From the NCBI GenBank assembly GCA_022749755.1, contig CM040446.1, positions 15,214,367 through 15,278,366 on the forward strand: DNA of 64,000 bases, in the 5' to 3' direction. This document shows, piece by piece, positions 1-15,259 of this stretch. The notes beneath the pieces were generated by a model that was not told the DNA's origin, did not search any database, and worked only from the letters and a program-made list of their open reading frames with translations. The DNA comes from Azadirachta indica (Eukaryota > Streptophyta > Magnoliopsida > Sapindales > Meliaceae). The position numbers were made by a program, and so were the translations under genes. The stretch's first letter is position 1. Every line of letters begins with the position of its first letter.

Positions 1-37
1 TGAAGGAAAAAGAATTATGGTGAGTATAAAAAATTAC

Positions 38-3000
38 CTGATGGTTGAGGGAATTTGGTCCTTGAAGCAACAGGTTCTGAGCTAAAAAACCGTGAAACAT
101 ACCGAGAAGCAACTGCCCGATTGATACCACCACTTGGAAGCTTGGACTGATTTGGCTCCAATCTATTGAAAGGCACAGTTCCACTACCCTTATCATGTGG
201 TAGATATGCTTCTCCGTGGCTCAATTTAATATTCCCCGAAATGTTTGGTTGCAAAATAGAACCAGTTATTTGCATCTGAGTATCGACCTGACCACTGAAG
301 GCAAGACAATAGATTTTAGATGATATGTAAACACAAAGAGATGCAGCAGTTATGACAACTGACAGAAAGATGATCTGCTGTACTGTTGTGTTGTGACTTT
401 CAAGCCATAGCTACTGTGAAATAAAATCACTAGCTAGCAAATATTAGTTAGTGAATGGGTGATAAATGTTAATTAGTGAATAAAAATAGGTGTTTAGTAA
501 ACGCTTTAATTGTTGTGCTCTCAGAAACACAAAAGTACCAAACTAAGCATCATTTAACATAATTAACAATGCAAGATGTTTATTTTTGTCTTCTTTCCAT
601 GAAATAGGGACTAGAACAGAAAGAACTATCCTGCATTCAGGAGAACAGAATTATCAAAGACAGAGTATCAGTGGATTCATCAAGCAAAGATACCGAACAA
701 TAAATGCAAATTAATGATGCCAAACAACAAGGATATAAGCTTTGTTAAAGATCCTCAGTGTTAGAAATTAAAGCACCTTAAAATATTCTTTGCCCGTACT
801 TCCAGAACTTCACACTTCAAGTCAATTTTATCGGCAAGTGATGCTTCATTTGTTCTCAGAGGTAGATTCCCTTTTATGAAGAGCTTGCCCTTTCTGCTTA
901 CCCTGCTTTCCAGTGAAGTTATGCATAACCTATTTGATTTCACATGTACAGTGCCACCGAAATTTGTGAATGGTTTCCGGAGTACTGGTGAAGATATAGA
1001 GGCCCTGTGGAATGATGCATATCCATCAAGCACAGGTTGCTCAACTGTACCTCTGACCTATTAATTGAACACAAGCCTTAGAAAGTGAATTTCAATTCTT
1101 TCTAGATCAAAGTTGTATATTTAACAACTACCGTAAGCATAGTTTATAAATTAGTCCATAAAGAACCTATCTTACCCACCTGAAGCATGACATCAGCATT
1201 GCCTTGAAGCCACTTGGCATGAGGAGATAAAGCTGTCAACAGCATCATGCCTCCATCCTTTATATCAGCATCAACTCTCACTTCTCCAACATCTAAGATG
1301 TTCCAATTTAAACCTTTGAGGCTTTCTGCTAATTGAGTATCCCAACCATCCTCATTTCTATCTCTAAGGATTTTCTTCTCACTAGCTTCATCGGCAGACC
1401 CTCTACCCGTTTCTTTCACCCAACCAGGGACCCAAGCTGCCCCACTTTTATCGATTTCTGCATCTTCTTCCTCTGACATATTATTGACTAATGTAACAGG
1501 AATACTTCCTTGTACGTGAACATAGCCATTTTGGATGATTGGCTCAAATTTTGCGTTGAACAGAAAACGGCTGGTTGAGGTTAAGGAAGCAACTATTTCG
1601 GCTCGTCCAAGATCAATGCCACCAATGGCACCATCTAGGAGCCTTACTTGAACATCGCACTCAGGTTTTGCAAGATTTCCTCTTAGATCTCCTTCCATGT
1701 GCAATATACCCTTAATTGGTGCTAACAATTGCCGCAAAGAATGAATGGCATCAGTAGCTGAAGATTCAATGACCTGAACAACAGTAGGGACTAGACTAAC
1801 AGGAAAGTTTAGAACAGCAAAGTGAAGATTGGTTTTTGGCCCCAGCAATGTCCCATCAGCATGGATTGTAGCGTTATCTTTTTGGATAAAGATTTTCTCG
1901 AGGCGCAGACCATCATCATTGCTGTATGCACCAACTGCCAGAACACGCTGAGTTCTGTAGGCTCCCCACTCCCAGTCCTCCCCATGAAAGTCAAATTCTG
2001 CCTGACAAATCATACAAAAAATTAAAAAAAAATTGTTAGAGACAAACTGCAAGAAATACATGGAAGTACAGGCAGTGATAAACAAATAAATAAATCTTTT
2101 CCCCACTGATTAAAATTGTAATAAAACCTACTTTCCTTTACAAGTGAAGCTGAAATGTCAGGAAAAGACATAAAAATAATAATAAAAAAAATCCCCAAAA
2201 TTCAGCAACAGAACCTCAGCAGTTGCATCGAGATAAATAGAATTACCATTGTGTCCCCATTTCCTCCACCACTTGCATCAAGAGAGCCGTGCCAGCGGCC
2301 TTTAAGTTCAGCTAAACCTGGAAGACTCAAATCTTCAAGAATAACTTCATTTGATGGAGTATAATGCTTCTGTACCACCTGAAATTTCATAGAGCTGTTA
2401 AATTCATAGAAACACATAACATGAGACCGTTTCTCTGCAATTCATGTTATAAACATGAGAATGCATTTCATTTCAGTTTCAAAAGTATCAAGCTAAGCAT
2501 TAAGTTCTGCAGCTTTGACTTTGAAACGAAAATGATGTTGTTACCAAGTTAGTACCTCAATCAAGTCTTGAAGGTTTTCAGCATATAACCCCACCGACTG
2601 CAAACTTTGTATGAAAAGGTCCTAAAATAGTAAAATGAACACACCAAAATCAGAGATTTCTAATTGAAAAGATTAAATTCTGCATATATGTCTTAGAACA
2701 CATCAACCAACAACAAGCACAGAGACAACACATGAAAACTTCTGCTCTCTTTCTTTTTCCCTTTTGCAAATTGTTTTATGCCTCAAATAAAACATTTGTT
2801 GTCCTCCCCAGTTGTGCATCATCATTGTTCACAAAAATTCCACACATAAGCAGAATACAACCTTCGATCTAGAACGAACAGCGGGATCTGTACTTCGAGA
2901 AAGAAGTCTAGCAAGTGGAAGCATCTCAGCAACCTCAGCTCGAGGAACTTCAAGTCGCATTCTCCACCTTCCCATTGAAGATATGACGCTACCCAAATGT

Positions 3001-6000
3001 CCAGTCATTGCCCTCTTGAACAAACCGCCACTATCCTTTTGGGAAAGGTTTCGATCACGTGTTCCAGGCAAGACATATTCACCTTGAAGCTCATAACAGC
3101 TATTGATTTGTTCCAAAACAGTTTTTTCAACAGTGATCTAAATGCAAACCACACAGTTTCATCAGTCATATCATTCACAATGTGAGATTGTACAAAATTA
3201 CAAAATACATAAATCGATAATAAAGCTCACGATAAAGCAAGACCCAATACTCCATCATCAGCCTTTTAGGCAATGTATAACTATTACTTTGTTCCACAAC
3301 TGTGATCACAAGTGACAAAAACAATAACTCTCAGAGCACCAATGAATAATAATATTCGTGTTGACATTACAACATCATTATTGCAACATATCAAAAAACA
3401 CTACTCTTAGTCATCAATAGGAAACAATGGAGAGCATCTAACTTCAACTAACGGATGAGAAAACTACATATAAATACATAAAAAGATTATGGCTTTGCAT
3501 GCATATTTTTTAAAATAATTGTTAGAAAATCAGTTTCAACCTAGATATCCAAATGTAAGGTGTGAAAATGAGAGATATCACCAGGGTAGCATGAAATTGA
3601 ACACTGAAATGGTGACTACCAGAAAGTTACAAGTAGTAACAAGTCAAGTTAAATACATAAAAGGTATTTGAAAAACAGACATTCTATTTTGACAATAATT
3701 ACTTGTCCCACAAGATTTCCAACCAATTGTAGAAAGTTCGGTTTTGGCACTTACAACATCTCCGCTCCATCTGACAGCCACATCTAGGGCTTCTCCAAGC
3801 AAACCGCTGAATTTTGGCCGAAGTACAGATAACAGGCCATGACCCCTTCTTTTTTGAAGATTAAGTTGAATCTCAGCCTGATAGTAAACACAAAGGTGAT
3901 GATTGAGCAAATTTTAACTTTAGACCATTACAGATGATAGAGCTTTGTCATATATTTGTAATCATCAATAGCAGAAATCAGTTTGACTTGGAACAGTTCA
4001 CACATAGAGAACAGAAAACAGTTCAGGACAAATGACATAATGATCAGCGCAGAGAGTACAAACTTCCATCAGATTTACAAGAAATAGTAAATATATTATT
4101 CTACAAGAAAAAAGGAATATTCAGTCAAATAGACATTCAATTTTTCCAGATAGAGATCAAACGTAAGGATTGAGAACTGTTATAAAAAAATAATTAAAAA
4201 AAATTTACTTCCGCAGCTCAAAAGAGGTTCCCCTTCCTATCATTGGAGCCTTTTAATTCCCCTTAACAGTTCCCTTCTTTGTGTGACGAGCCAACTAGCA
4301 AAAACAATCTCCCATACTACCTTATTGCTAGAAAATAGCATCGTGCGGGTAGCAAATCACAAGCTGATGCAATGCCCTCTATATATAGCATTTGCATGCA
4401 CTATTTTAAATTTATTGGCTCATAATATCGGACATTGTGGTTGACTCTTGCAATCCTGAAACACCGGGTTATATTTTGAAATGCCAAGAAGAAGTCACCA
4501 AAATATTTTTCTTCAAAGAAATTTCAGAAATCACAGTAGAGCTTGAGCTTTCTTTTCCTTAACAATGTAACTGTCTAAACATTAACACAGTACTCCAACT
4601 TTAAACTGTTGATACTCTACTGTGCAAAGAAAAAATAGTATCCTGAGTACTAGTTGGTTCAACTGATAAGATCTCTTGGGATGGGATAGGAGGTTTGAGG
4701 TGTATGCGTCAGGGAGGATATACTTGACATTATGTACTACTTGAAGGAAAAAAGGAATGAAATCCTCTACTGGCCACGAGTCATGAAATTGAATGCACCA
4801 ATAAATACATAGGCAGCAAGAATGAAAAAGAACCACAAACATTTTCTAGTTTAATAGTGTGGCCACTCCCAATGATCCAAATCAGCTTTGCAACCTGTCA
4901 AAACTTCTGTCTTACGGTAAAATTTGAGATTGTACTTCTTTTAATTAGTTTTACAGGCTATCTATGAGTTCTTCGCCTTCCTTATATAAACAGCTTGGAT
5001 GTAGAGAAGGCCTTCAAAGTCATTGGATTCTACTCCCTATTTCTGTGTGCGCTTGTCGGTCTGTCTGCGGACACCCACATGTGCATAACATATATATCAT
5101 TTTATAATTTTACCTATTCCCCTTAGAGCACTTCTCTATAAGAGAGGAATGAGCAAGGAAAGCCTTTGAAGGCTAAAAACATACTGTGTGCATCTAAACC
5201 ACTCATGAGAGAGTGGAGAAATGTCATGAACGATATGGATTCACAAAGGAGAAAATCGGGAAGCAGGAAAGAACAAAGAAAAAAGGTGATCGATGTAGGC
5301 TGGCGAACCTTTTGTATGGTTCCTCGAAGAGAAGCCAACTCTAATTCATCGAGTGGCAAATGGCGTACCTAACCAGCACCCAAATGCAAGCAAGTTAGAG
5401 TATCCAGATTTTCAAAGATTTTTTCGTTTTAACAATGATACTCCTTATAAACTACACATACAGAAAAAAAAAAAAGTCTAAATTTGCTTTAAACATTTCA
5501 AGATTTCAAGATACCTCCAAGGTAATAGAATGTAATGGTCGATAACAGATGTTAGCTTTTAGTTGCCCTTTTTGCAAGGAAAAAGACAACAATTTCCCAT
5601 TTTGTGAGTTCTCTTCACAAGTGGACTGTAATGGCCCTACAAGCTCCAGTGCCAGACTTTCATCTGGTCTGCCTGTGGCATCCAACTGCACCAACCAAAA
5701 TGAGAAAAGATTTCAGAACAACTTTGCAAGTATTAGAAAAAAATACTTGGGCATGTCCACACCCTCAACCTTCATAGTTTGATTTCTATATGAAAGGAAC
5801 CTGCATACATCACATAGTTCCCCAAAGTATTTGCACAGGCAGAGATTTATCTATCTCACACTTATGCAACATACTACATCTTATACAAACACAAATATTT
5901 TCAGGGAAGAAAAGGTCAGACCTACGGAAGAAAGCCTCCAGGGTAAGAAATACTTTAATAGTAATTACATGGCACATTTATCTCAGAATTTATAATCTTA

Positions 6001-9000
6001 GCAGGACAGAAGAGCATAAATAGTCAATCAAGTTTCAACCAATAAAATTCTCAATGAAGAAATCTTTAAAAGAAAATTTCCCTACTCTTTCGCTATCACA
6101 GTAGATGTAACCTTGCAAAGATGTGCATAGTTCTCGAAATGAGTTAAATACCTAGGAATACTCTTGGCTCTATTATCAGAAGTAGAAGAAACAAAAACAG
6201 AATAAAAAGGGGGCTCATCAGTAATTGCCAATTTGGAGAAACCTGAAAGCTAAAAAGGACACAACTATCTGACCTCAAAATTATAATGTTGCCACAGCAA
6301 CTTTCTAAAGTCACTTAAATAGAACATTTCAAGCTTTTCACATTCTTTGTGCAATATAGAAAGTCATGACTCTTTCTCTAGTAATAAACTAATAAATGTC
6401 AGTGCAGCATAGTATGGCATAATTGCAAACAAAACTCCAGATTCTAGAAGCATCTTGTTTAAAGATAATAGTTCTTTGGCATTACCTTGATATGGTCACG
6501 TGAAATACTCAATGGTCCAACCAACTGAGGTGCCAGCATCAACTGATTCAGTTTGAGACCTGAAACTGACAACTCCCCAACAAGACTTTGCTTGTTTCCT
6601 TTATCAGTCATTTTCGCATGTTGCATTTTCTCCTCTGAATCAAAATCTTGCTCCGTAGGTTGACTACATGGCTTCAGGACGTTTCCCTGGAATTTTATTT
6701 TTCCAGTTGCTTTCAAATGTGTGGGTCTCGGAGAATCAAAAGGATAAGAGACCAGGCTGAAAAACTCAAAACCACGCATGCGTAAGTCCAAGTCAACTCC
6801 TTCAACAGTAAATGGCATCGCACCCTTCACATCAGCCTCTTTTCTGTTTAGCCAGTAATCATCAGGATAGGATGTTTGAACTTCTGCATACAAGTCAAAA
6901 GCAATAGACGAAGAGCTAACAGTGATACAATCATGTGAGATCATGATATCCCCTCGAGCATCAGTAAATGACCCTTCTGCTTTTGGTGCGATCCATTTAA
7001 TATCAAACCTCCTATTTTCAGAAAGAAATGCCCACAAGCCAAATTTTAGTACAATCAACAACCACTAATTGGAAAACGCAAATCTGAGAAAATGAAACTA
7101 ATAAATGACCACATCAATGAACCAGCATAAAAAATACGGGAGGCCCATGAAGCTTACGGTTTCAAAAGAGATCCAGAAAGTTTTGTCTCCCCACTTAAAT
7201 CCCCTAGTTTGAGTGGCATCAGTTGAAGGTAACCCGGTATATAACGATTTGCAATTTTATCAAAGGACAAATTTCCCGAGAAATTTACATCAACTGCTGC
7301 ATCATCCACCTCACCCTGCAAAAATAAATCATTTTACAACAGAATGAAGGAAATAACCTCATAACAGAGCAGTCAATGAATGATTACATAAATGTGAAGA
7401 AAATGATTTATTTTACCAGCCATTCCAGGAGGGCAAGAGCCTTACTGAAGAAGATATTACATATGTTAGTTTATGGGGTGTAATTCATAAGGTAGTTTAA
7501 TGCAGATCAGAAGAGCCACAGTGATGATTAAATTCACATCATTAAAAAGATTATCAAATCACCCAAATAGAAGATTGGAGAAGGAAAAAGGCATTCAGAA
7601 TAGTGCATCCAAATCAATCAACCACCACAGTAATAAACAACAGGAAGGTTTGGGGGAGAGAGAGTTTGGGTGGTGGGGGGTGTGGTGTGGGAGGAGCTGA
7701 CACACCTCTGGACATATCCACGCATTTCCTGCCCCGCGAATTTCACCTCCATCTACAAGGCTAGCTCTGATTCCATACAGGTCAGCAACCTATCACATGC
7801 AAAGGTTTTTTTTTGCTCTAATAAAAAAGTGCAGGCAGAAAAACCATCCTCATTTAATTTTAAGCACACACGTAATCAATACTCACAACCAAAAGAAAGA
7901 AAATACACATGCACTTACGCAATTATCAGTGTTAAAAGTAAAGTTAGCTGATACATATGAAAATGGAACACGGTCAAATGCAGCCACAGCACCAGCCTCC
8001 TTGCTTTTCAACATTGCTTCCAGCGCACGGGATGCAGGGACATCGGAAACAGAAGAAGCCATCTTTCTGGAAACCATTCCACTTCCCACAAATATGGGTG
8101 CGTCCAATGGGCCTTGACAGTTGAATACAGCAGTAACAGAACCAGCCAACTGCAGTCAGTAAAGAAAAAAGATGAACATAATAAGGACAACATTTAGTTT
8201 TTCATGCATTCAACTTGTTTCCATGATAAATTTCCTCGTACCTTTTCCAAATTCCTCTTATGTAGTTCCTAGACTCCTTATCAAGTAATTTTTAAATTTT
8301 TGGTTGAGTTCAGACTTACAATCGCTATGAACCAGACATTTTCTCTTTCTTAAGAAATTACTTAAAAAAAGTTGTAATAATAAATTCAAATTGTCATAGT
8401 CATTGGAAAAGTAAAAATAAATGATACACAAGAGGAACTAATTCCTTGTTTTCAAGTGAAATAAATGAGACACATGAGGAACTACCTTATAGGGATTGTA
8501 CAGATAGCAAATAGAATTGCTCAACAAGAAGTTCAACATTAGACAAGAGACCAATGAACAAAATAACTCAAGATATCATACCGGGAACAGCAAAGGCTTC
8601 ATCTTGAATGTTTTCATCAAGGTGTTTACTTCAACATAAGGAACCTGGAAATGAAGTATGATATACAGATTATTAGTGGAATGCAGGATAGACAACTACA
8701 AGCTACAAGCAGAACAAATAAATACACACAGCTGCTGGTTAAAGCTTAAAGGAAGTGCCGCAGGTTCGAAGTCATCATCTTCTATGAAGATAGAAACAAA
8801 TGCCCTCGTTTATTACATTCCACATCATTGAAAGTAAATATAGAAGCCTCAAATGATCAGGCCAGACACTGGGCTGAATAACAAAAATAAACACAGAACT
8901 TTTTCTAAATAAAGTATATTTTTCCTCAAACTTTTTATATAGTTGAATTCGCTTCAGCACATTTTAGCTGTATCAAATTTTAGTTCCAAATGCTATACAT

Positions 9001-12000
9001 TGCCTCATTCACATTCAATTATACAGCTTGATAGACCATACCTGGCACATAAGATGAAACTCCCCTTCCTCTGGATGAATGCCAAAATCTCCTGAAGCTT
9101 CTAAAGGAACACTGCCAAACCATCCACTTGCGTTGTGTAGGAATATTCTTTGACCACGGAAACATAAACTTGTTGAGATATCCTGCAACATGCATGCATA
9201 AAACAAGATGATATTCCAACTACCAACCACATTTGATATAATAGTCTGATGACAATGATTTCAGAATATATCACTTTGGCCTGGAGCATTGCACAAACGT
9301 AAAAGAAATCAGAAGGAAGTTAGATGGCAATAGAGATCGGGGGCCAGTAAATTTCTTTGCAATAGGTATATCCTTAAGAGATAGTGCCATCTCGGTTCTC
9401 TCCATTTCAAGTAATAAAAGTGGGCATGATGGAAGAATTTTCTCCGTATTTGTTTATAACTCTCTCCTTTCTTCACGGGGTTACGAAAAAGAAATACTTT
9501 TTCATGCTCATAGGTATGTCTTCCCTACCATGGACTTGTACCCACAACCAATGTCTTGAAAAACTGACATTATTATTATTATATGGCTCCTGTGCCCTTT
9601 AAGCATTAGAGGGAATAAAATGTGTTAATGGAGAATAATGAAATTAGAATTGTTTCATGACATAACATTAGTGCACTAAATCGCACGTTCATAACCTTAG
9701 GCAACCCCCAAAGACATCATAAACCAGCTATGTGACAAAATAATCTCTTTTCTACGTAGCTATTATAGAAACTATGATTACAATGCATTGCAGGAGATAT
9801 CTTAATGGAGAGGGAAGGAGGCTAGCAATTGAGAAGAGATGTAACTAGGACGTACAGAAAACCAAGATGGAGCATCAAATATCTGGAAGGTCAACCCAGT
9901 TATGTCGAGTTGTCCATGAAGATTCGGAAAGGTTTCCCCTCTGGACATGCATATGTGAACCTGCAAACAGGAAAAGTGAAAATGACTCATGAGATAGGTA
10001 ACTGAAGAGTTAGCTTGGACATGCAATAATTAGCAAAAGTGTACCTCACTTATCAACTTGTGGTGAAAAAGAAAAGTAGAGTTAGAATTAGACAAAAGAA
10101 AAAAAGAAGGTCCACCCTCATTGAGCCATACCATAGTTTATTCCCATTATGGTAAAACAAACTCAAGAACGTTGTACATTTTTATGACTTGTTAAGGTAT
10201 ACATGTAAATCTCTCCAGCCTATGCACGATCCTATTCAATTTAATTTTTCAAAACTAATGATCAAGGTCCACCAGAATCCTGACCTTGGCAAAATGTAGA
10301 TAATCTAGAAAGAGATACAATCTACTGTTGGCTGGCAACACAGCAACAAAAGAATGGAAGAATAAAAAAGTGAAGGCAATAAATCTAGCACAAAGAGATT
10401 GAGATCTGACCTAGCAGGGTTTCCAGTTTTAAAGAATAACATATGACCTACTAGCATTCATTTTAACAAGCAAAACATGTGCAGCGATCAAAATTCTCCA
10501 GCTAGCAAAATCAACAAGAAATTGCTGAAATGCTGAAGTCAGGAAAAAAAGGGCAACAGGAAAGATGGCAAGACCATCCCGAGTAATTATCAAATCAGCT
10601 TCCACATGAGCAAGAGTGCATACAAAAGAACTTCAAATGGAAATATCACCATGGCTACTCCATGAGGCCTAAACTTTAGCTACTTTCTGACATAATTCTG
10701 GAAACTTAAGAATAAAGCAACTAAATAGAAGTTAGAAAAGCACCTCACCAGTGGCTCTCCCTTTAGACCACATGATTGGAATTTCTAAAATCCTTTCAAA
10801 AAGCTGCATGTAGGAGACAAACAGAAGAAAGACACATTAAATATCCATCATCTAAGTTAAAGACAGCCAAAGGCTTTGCAATTCTAATTACACAGTATAC
10901 CTTACCGGAACAAAGAGGTTCACAATTTTTAAATTGGCATGCCACTGTTGCTCTATACAGTCTACAAAAACATCTGCAGACAACCAGCCACCATCTTCAG
11001 ACATTGTATCTGATCTCCACATCTTACAGTTGCCACTTACTTGTACATAAACTCGGCCATAGTGGTTTTGAAACTTCACATGACCAATGGCATTCTCCAT
11101 CTCTCTAGTCAGAGCACAAAATTGAAAAAGGCTAAAAATTAACACATAGCTTTATCCAATGATATGGTTTCAAGCTCTCTCCAACGAGTTTGATTGTATT
11201 TAAACTAAAGAAGCAAGACTGGCATTGGAAATCAAGATACATGGACAGCAAACAAAAATATGTACAAAAGCTTCCTGAACTTATACATAACTACAATGTA
11301 AATTAGCGGGGGGAGGAAAATTCTTGTGAACACCAAATGGAAACAGGGAGAAAGATTGCATAACATTATCCAATTATGCAAGCACTCAAACAGTTGAACC
11401 TGAACCTGAAAATTGCCTAACTATAAAACTGCATGAAAGACTAGGATGTAAAATTGCATTAAGTAAAGTTGTTTCAGTTGAATAAGTTTAACAATGTTCA
11501 AAATGTTCAGCAACAGGCAACATGATTTTTTTATCACAAGTAATCAACACAAGTATGCACCAATAATGGCTCTCACCTAGGCTCCCTATCACCGTGTGCA
11601 AGCAGCATTAGTGTTCCACCTTTGAAATGAACAGAATCCAGTGTTACTGGAAGCATCTTCACTATGCTTTCATTCTGCACTATATTTACCCCATCAACAA
11701 GTTCTGCGACAACATCTTCAATGTTGGGAGCCATGCCTGACTTGAATTCTTTAAAGGGACCAGCAAAAACATTAGAAAATAATTCCCTCACATTTCCAGA
11801 AAAGGAGAGTAAGTTGGATTTCAAGCCTAGTGGCAAAATGGGAACGGGATTGGAAATTGCATTCCAAGGCTCAGGATTTACGAAAGTCTGATTTTGAGAT
11901 GCATATACCTCTTGAATCTCAGGTTTATTGTCATCCATACATTTATTTACAACATCAACAACCAAATCCTTACTGTCTACATTAGGCCTATTCATCTCAG

Positions 12001-13543
12001 TAGCTCCTACAACATTGGTAACAGATTGAAAATTTTCACTGAATTTGCTAATTCCACTGAGCCTACCTATAGTCATAAGAAATGGATCACGTATGAAATC
12101 AAATTTACTTAAAGAAGCATTGACATTGACATTTTTCTTTGCAGAAAGAGGATAGATTTTGGAATCCTCGTGCTGTTTTCCAGTCCGGTTATTGGCTAGT
12201 AAATGAGCTTCACCTCTAGTCATGTCAATCGAAGTGCCAGCACTAGTGTCATGCTCACTTTTCAACAAAATGTTGTCAAATTTAAATACATCATCAATTA
12301 TAGATGCTTGCGAGGGTTCGTTGGACTTCCCTTGTACTAGACCCTGGAAATATGCTACTGCTGCTAATGCACTGCGCTCAAGGATTCGTCTTTTAGCTGT
12401 AACACCAGCTGCAGACATATCGCTTCCATTAACTTTCTTAAACTTGTGTTTTTTAGGTCCTTTTATCACTTTTGACCAGAACTTTAGTCCTGATCCAGGA
12501 ATCTTCACACCAAATGATTTCTCCAAGTCAGCATGCTTCATATCATAATCAACACCTGTGTCCATGCAATGATGATCACTCCAATGCATCTTCTCATCCA
12601 TGCATATAAAATTCTCAGAGCTTGCTAGTTCTGTTGAATGAGTTATCTCGTGCAAAGTGTCATCCTGGGATTGGGATGAGCTTTTTTCAGACACAATGTA
12701 ACCTACCTCTGCAGCTTCCCTAGCCATATCATCCCTCTCCCTGGACCAGCGAGTAGCAGCTTCCTCTCTAGCAATCCTCCTAATCTTGGTACGATAATCA
12801 ATCCCTTCTTCAGTGGATAAGTGCCTCTGCAGAAATCCACCTTCAGATGAGGGTATCCCTAGCCAAGTAAAATCCTTCTTTTGGACAATCAAGACACTTG
12901 GATTAGACAAAACTGCATCGATGACTATCTTTCCCCTCCTCAAACTGGCAAAAGGACGGACTCGAAGTTTCATAGTGGGTACCTCCCCACAAGAAAACTC
13001 CTCACTGTGAGGTCCAATTGAGCATGACTCCAATGTAATGCTCAGAGGTGAAACTCTCCGTACCTTACCAAAATCAATGTCACGCTGGATATATTCACTA
13101 AGCATTGAACAAACAGAAGGCAAAAGCTTGGCCTCAATAAAACTCTTTGCCTTTCTCTGCCCATACCACACCAATAAGCACACCCCAGATATCACAGCTA
13201 CAAAAACAGAACACCTCATTAATAACAAGCCCTCTTTCCACAATGGTGCCAATGACTTCACCAGAGCCTTACTCCGCACAAATGGTTCTTGCACACATTT
13301 CACCACCAGCCCATTTCTCGACCCAATAGATTTCCTGAACAACTCTACATTTTTCCCACAAAAATGGGAAAACCTAATTGCTTGTGTTATCCAATCATTC
13401 TGCCTTTTCTCACATCTAAACTTGCGAGAAGCCCTTTTTGGAAATTCCCCTTTATCCAAATAAAGAAAATTGCCAGCGTTTCTATTGCTTAAAGAGCTAT
13501 GTAATGCATTACCAAAAAATGGGCAGTGAAGTTTCCCACTCAT
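38..13543 (-). CDS. TIC236: TIC236 (TamB/DUF490-type inner-envelope translocon protein), 3' partial
   Basis: Large inner-envelope protein that links the TOC and TIC complexes during chloroplast protein import; a plant relative of bacterial TamB. I traced 19 coding exons whose phases all agree: 13543-11577, 11104-10906, 10803-10744, 9960-9856, 9182-9042, 8644-8582, 8149-7919, 7789-7706, 7315-7158, 7011-6486, 5685-5515, 5368-5309, 3877-3755, 3137-2862, 2621-2556, 2378-2247, 2001-1180, 1057-777, 294-38. They give about 1907 residues. The Arabidopsis protein is near 2170, so the C-terminal DUF490/TamB domain lies beyond base 1. The N terminus is basic and Ser/Asn-rich like a transit peptide. One hydrophobic segment (GLLLMRCSVFVAVISGVCLL, about residues 105-125) anchors it, followed by the long beta-rich intermembrane-space part. 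The start ATG opens the long first exon. A leader intron is likely at 13650-14034. Introns after 10744 and 5309 have weak donors (gtgctt, gttcgc) but keep frame. Confidence 0.93.
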
Positions 13544-15259
13544 TATTATCCTTATAAACTAACTCTACCACTCATCTGATGGGGACCAAGAACTTCTTCT
13601 CAGTCCCCTTAGAATTCAGATTATTGCAGAGTGGCCAAGCATTTCAATCCTACAAGAATACAGAAATCATTTCTATAGTCAGAAATCAAGGGTTTCAATA
13701 ACCAAATGAAAAACACGTACCGAGAAGAATGTAAATATTAGTTTACCAAGTGTTTGTTCAATTGCGTCACTCGTATAAAAATGCATAATCCCAGTCCATA
13801 TCTTTTACCGCCTTAATAAGACGAAAACAGCATCTTAAAAAAAAGTAACTGTAATTTAATCAATTCGCTTTCTTGAAAAAAAATACTTAATTAAGAATAG
13901 TAATTCCGACTTTCTCTCCCTCTCTTTTACTCCATTACATTGCCAACGAAATTGATATTACACTTCTCGGAAGAAAAAAAAACCGGAAAAATATATACAC
14001 ACATATGTAAACATGTAGAGCTGTGTATAATTACCTGAAGAGATTCTATGGATCATTTATCGAGAAGTGGGAATTGTTTTATAAGATTTGTTTCAGTCTC
14101 TTTTGAATATTTTAGTGGTTACTTTGCTTGCTTGGCTTTGTTTTCGATTGCCGAGCAGTGTACACTTTTGTTTCGTTTCGGGTGGGAAGGACATGGGCGG
14201 AATTATAAAATGCTTGTTGGCGGAAATGCCACCCAAAGATAATGTGAATTTACCAGAATGACCTTATTTGACAATAATGCAGAAGATTATGGATCAGTCG
14301 GTCGCTAAATGTGGATCGCAGCCCGTGCATGACTGTGAGAAATGTTATGCTTGCAACCACGCCTTAACCATTATTACAAAATTTTTCCATTCTTATTTTT
14401 TAAGAAGAATTCATTTTCCTAGACGAAAATATATTATTAATATTATTGAAATTGCATTCTTTTTCTTTAATAATTTTAGCTTGATGTTGAAATATTCTTA
14501 GCATTATAGGTTATTAACGACATGTTAAGAGTTATTACAAACATCAAAATAATATTGTTATAACCATAACCAGATATGATCTTTGTGTCAATTTATAATA
14601 ACGATTTTGTGTGTCATTAACAAATTTTTTGTTGTATTTTAAAATTATTTATTAAATTTTAACTAAATTTTTGAAAAATATATTTATTTTTTTAATTTTT
14701 TTTTAAAAATAAACTTAGCAAAACATAATGAAACATTTGACGATAATAATACCTGTGTATGTGATAAAAAGAGTCCAAAACTAAAGTTAAATCCAATTAA
14801 AAGTAATTAGCAATATCTCCAAAGTGGCAAGGTTCATAGAAGCCAAGCAATATCACCGGACAAGTCGTTTGCTCAAGAAATTCGAAACAGTAACACGTTC
14901 ATTTGAAATATTCAGAAACGTCAAGTCATCCATCAACTAGAATCAAGAACGGCAAATTGATAATCTATATGTGTGCTCTGTAAACGGCAGCGATACAATT
15001 GTGGAGATTGCATTTTGTTCCCCTCTATAGATAAAACTCTGTTGTCCTCCTGTTCACCTTCCCCAACTATTCTCTCCGAAGTAAAGTTACTAAAAGAATT
15101 TTTCTTTTTCACTAAATTATTCGGTCTAGCTGCCCTGAGTTCGATTATCAATGCAAAAATGGATTTGAGTAGAATTATCATTATGAATCATAAGAAAATT
15201 TAAAAAAAAAAAAATAGTAAGTTTTACACTGCTAATTTAGGAGCCAAAAAAGAATATTG
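13544..15259 (-). promoter_or_regulatory. TIC236 leader and upstream region
   Basis: On the minus strand a leader intron is suggested by a donor ending an exon at 14035 (CAG then gtaatt) and an acceptor before 13649 (ttcttgtag). Transcription would start somewhere above 14036; I see no convincing TATA box. From about 14350 to 14760 the DNA is strongly AT-rich. The rest runs into the 3' flank of the PsbP-type gene, which ends at 15260. Short reading frames here have no coding character. Confidence 0.45.

Noticed and set aside
11664..13492. Several plus-strand ORFs of 60-141 residues opposite TIC236 exon 1
   Set aside because: They are antisense shadows of a long, well-supported coding exon.
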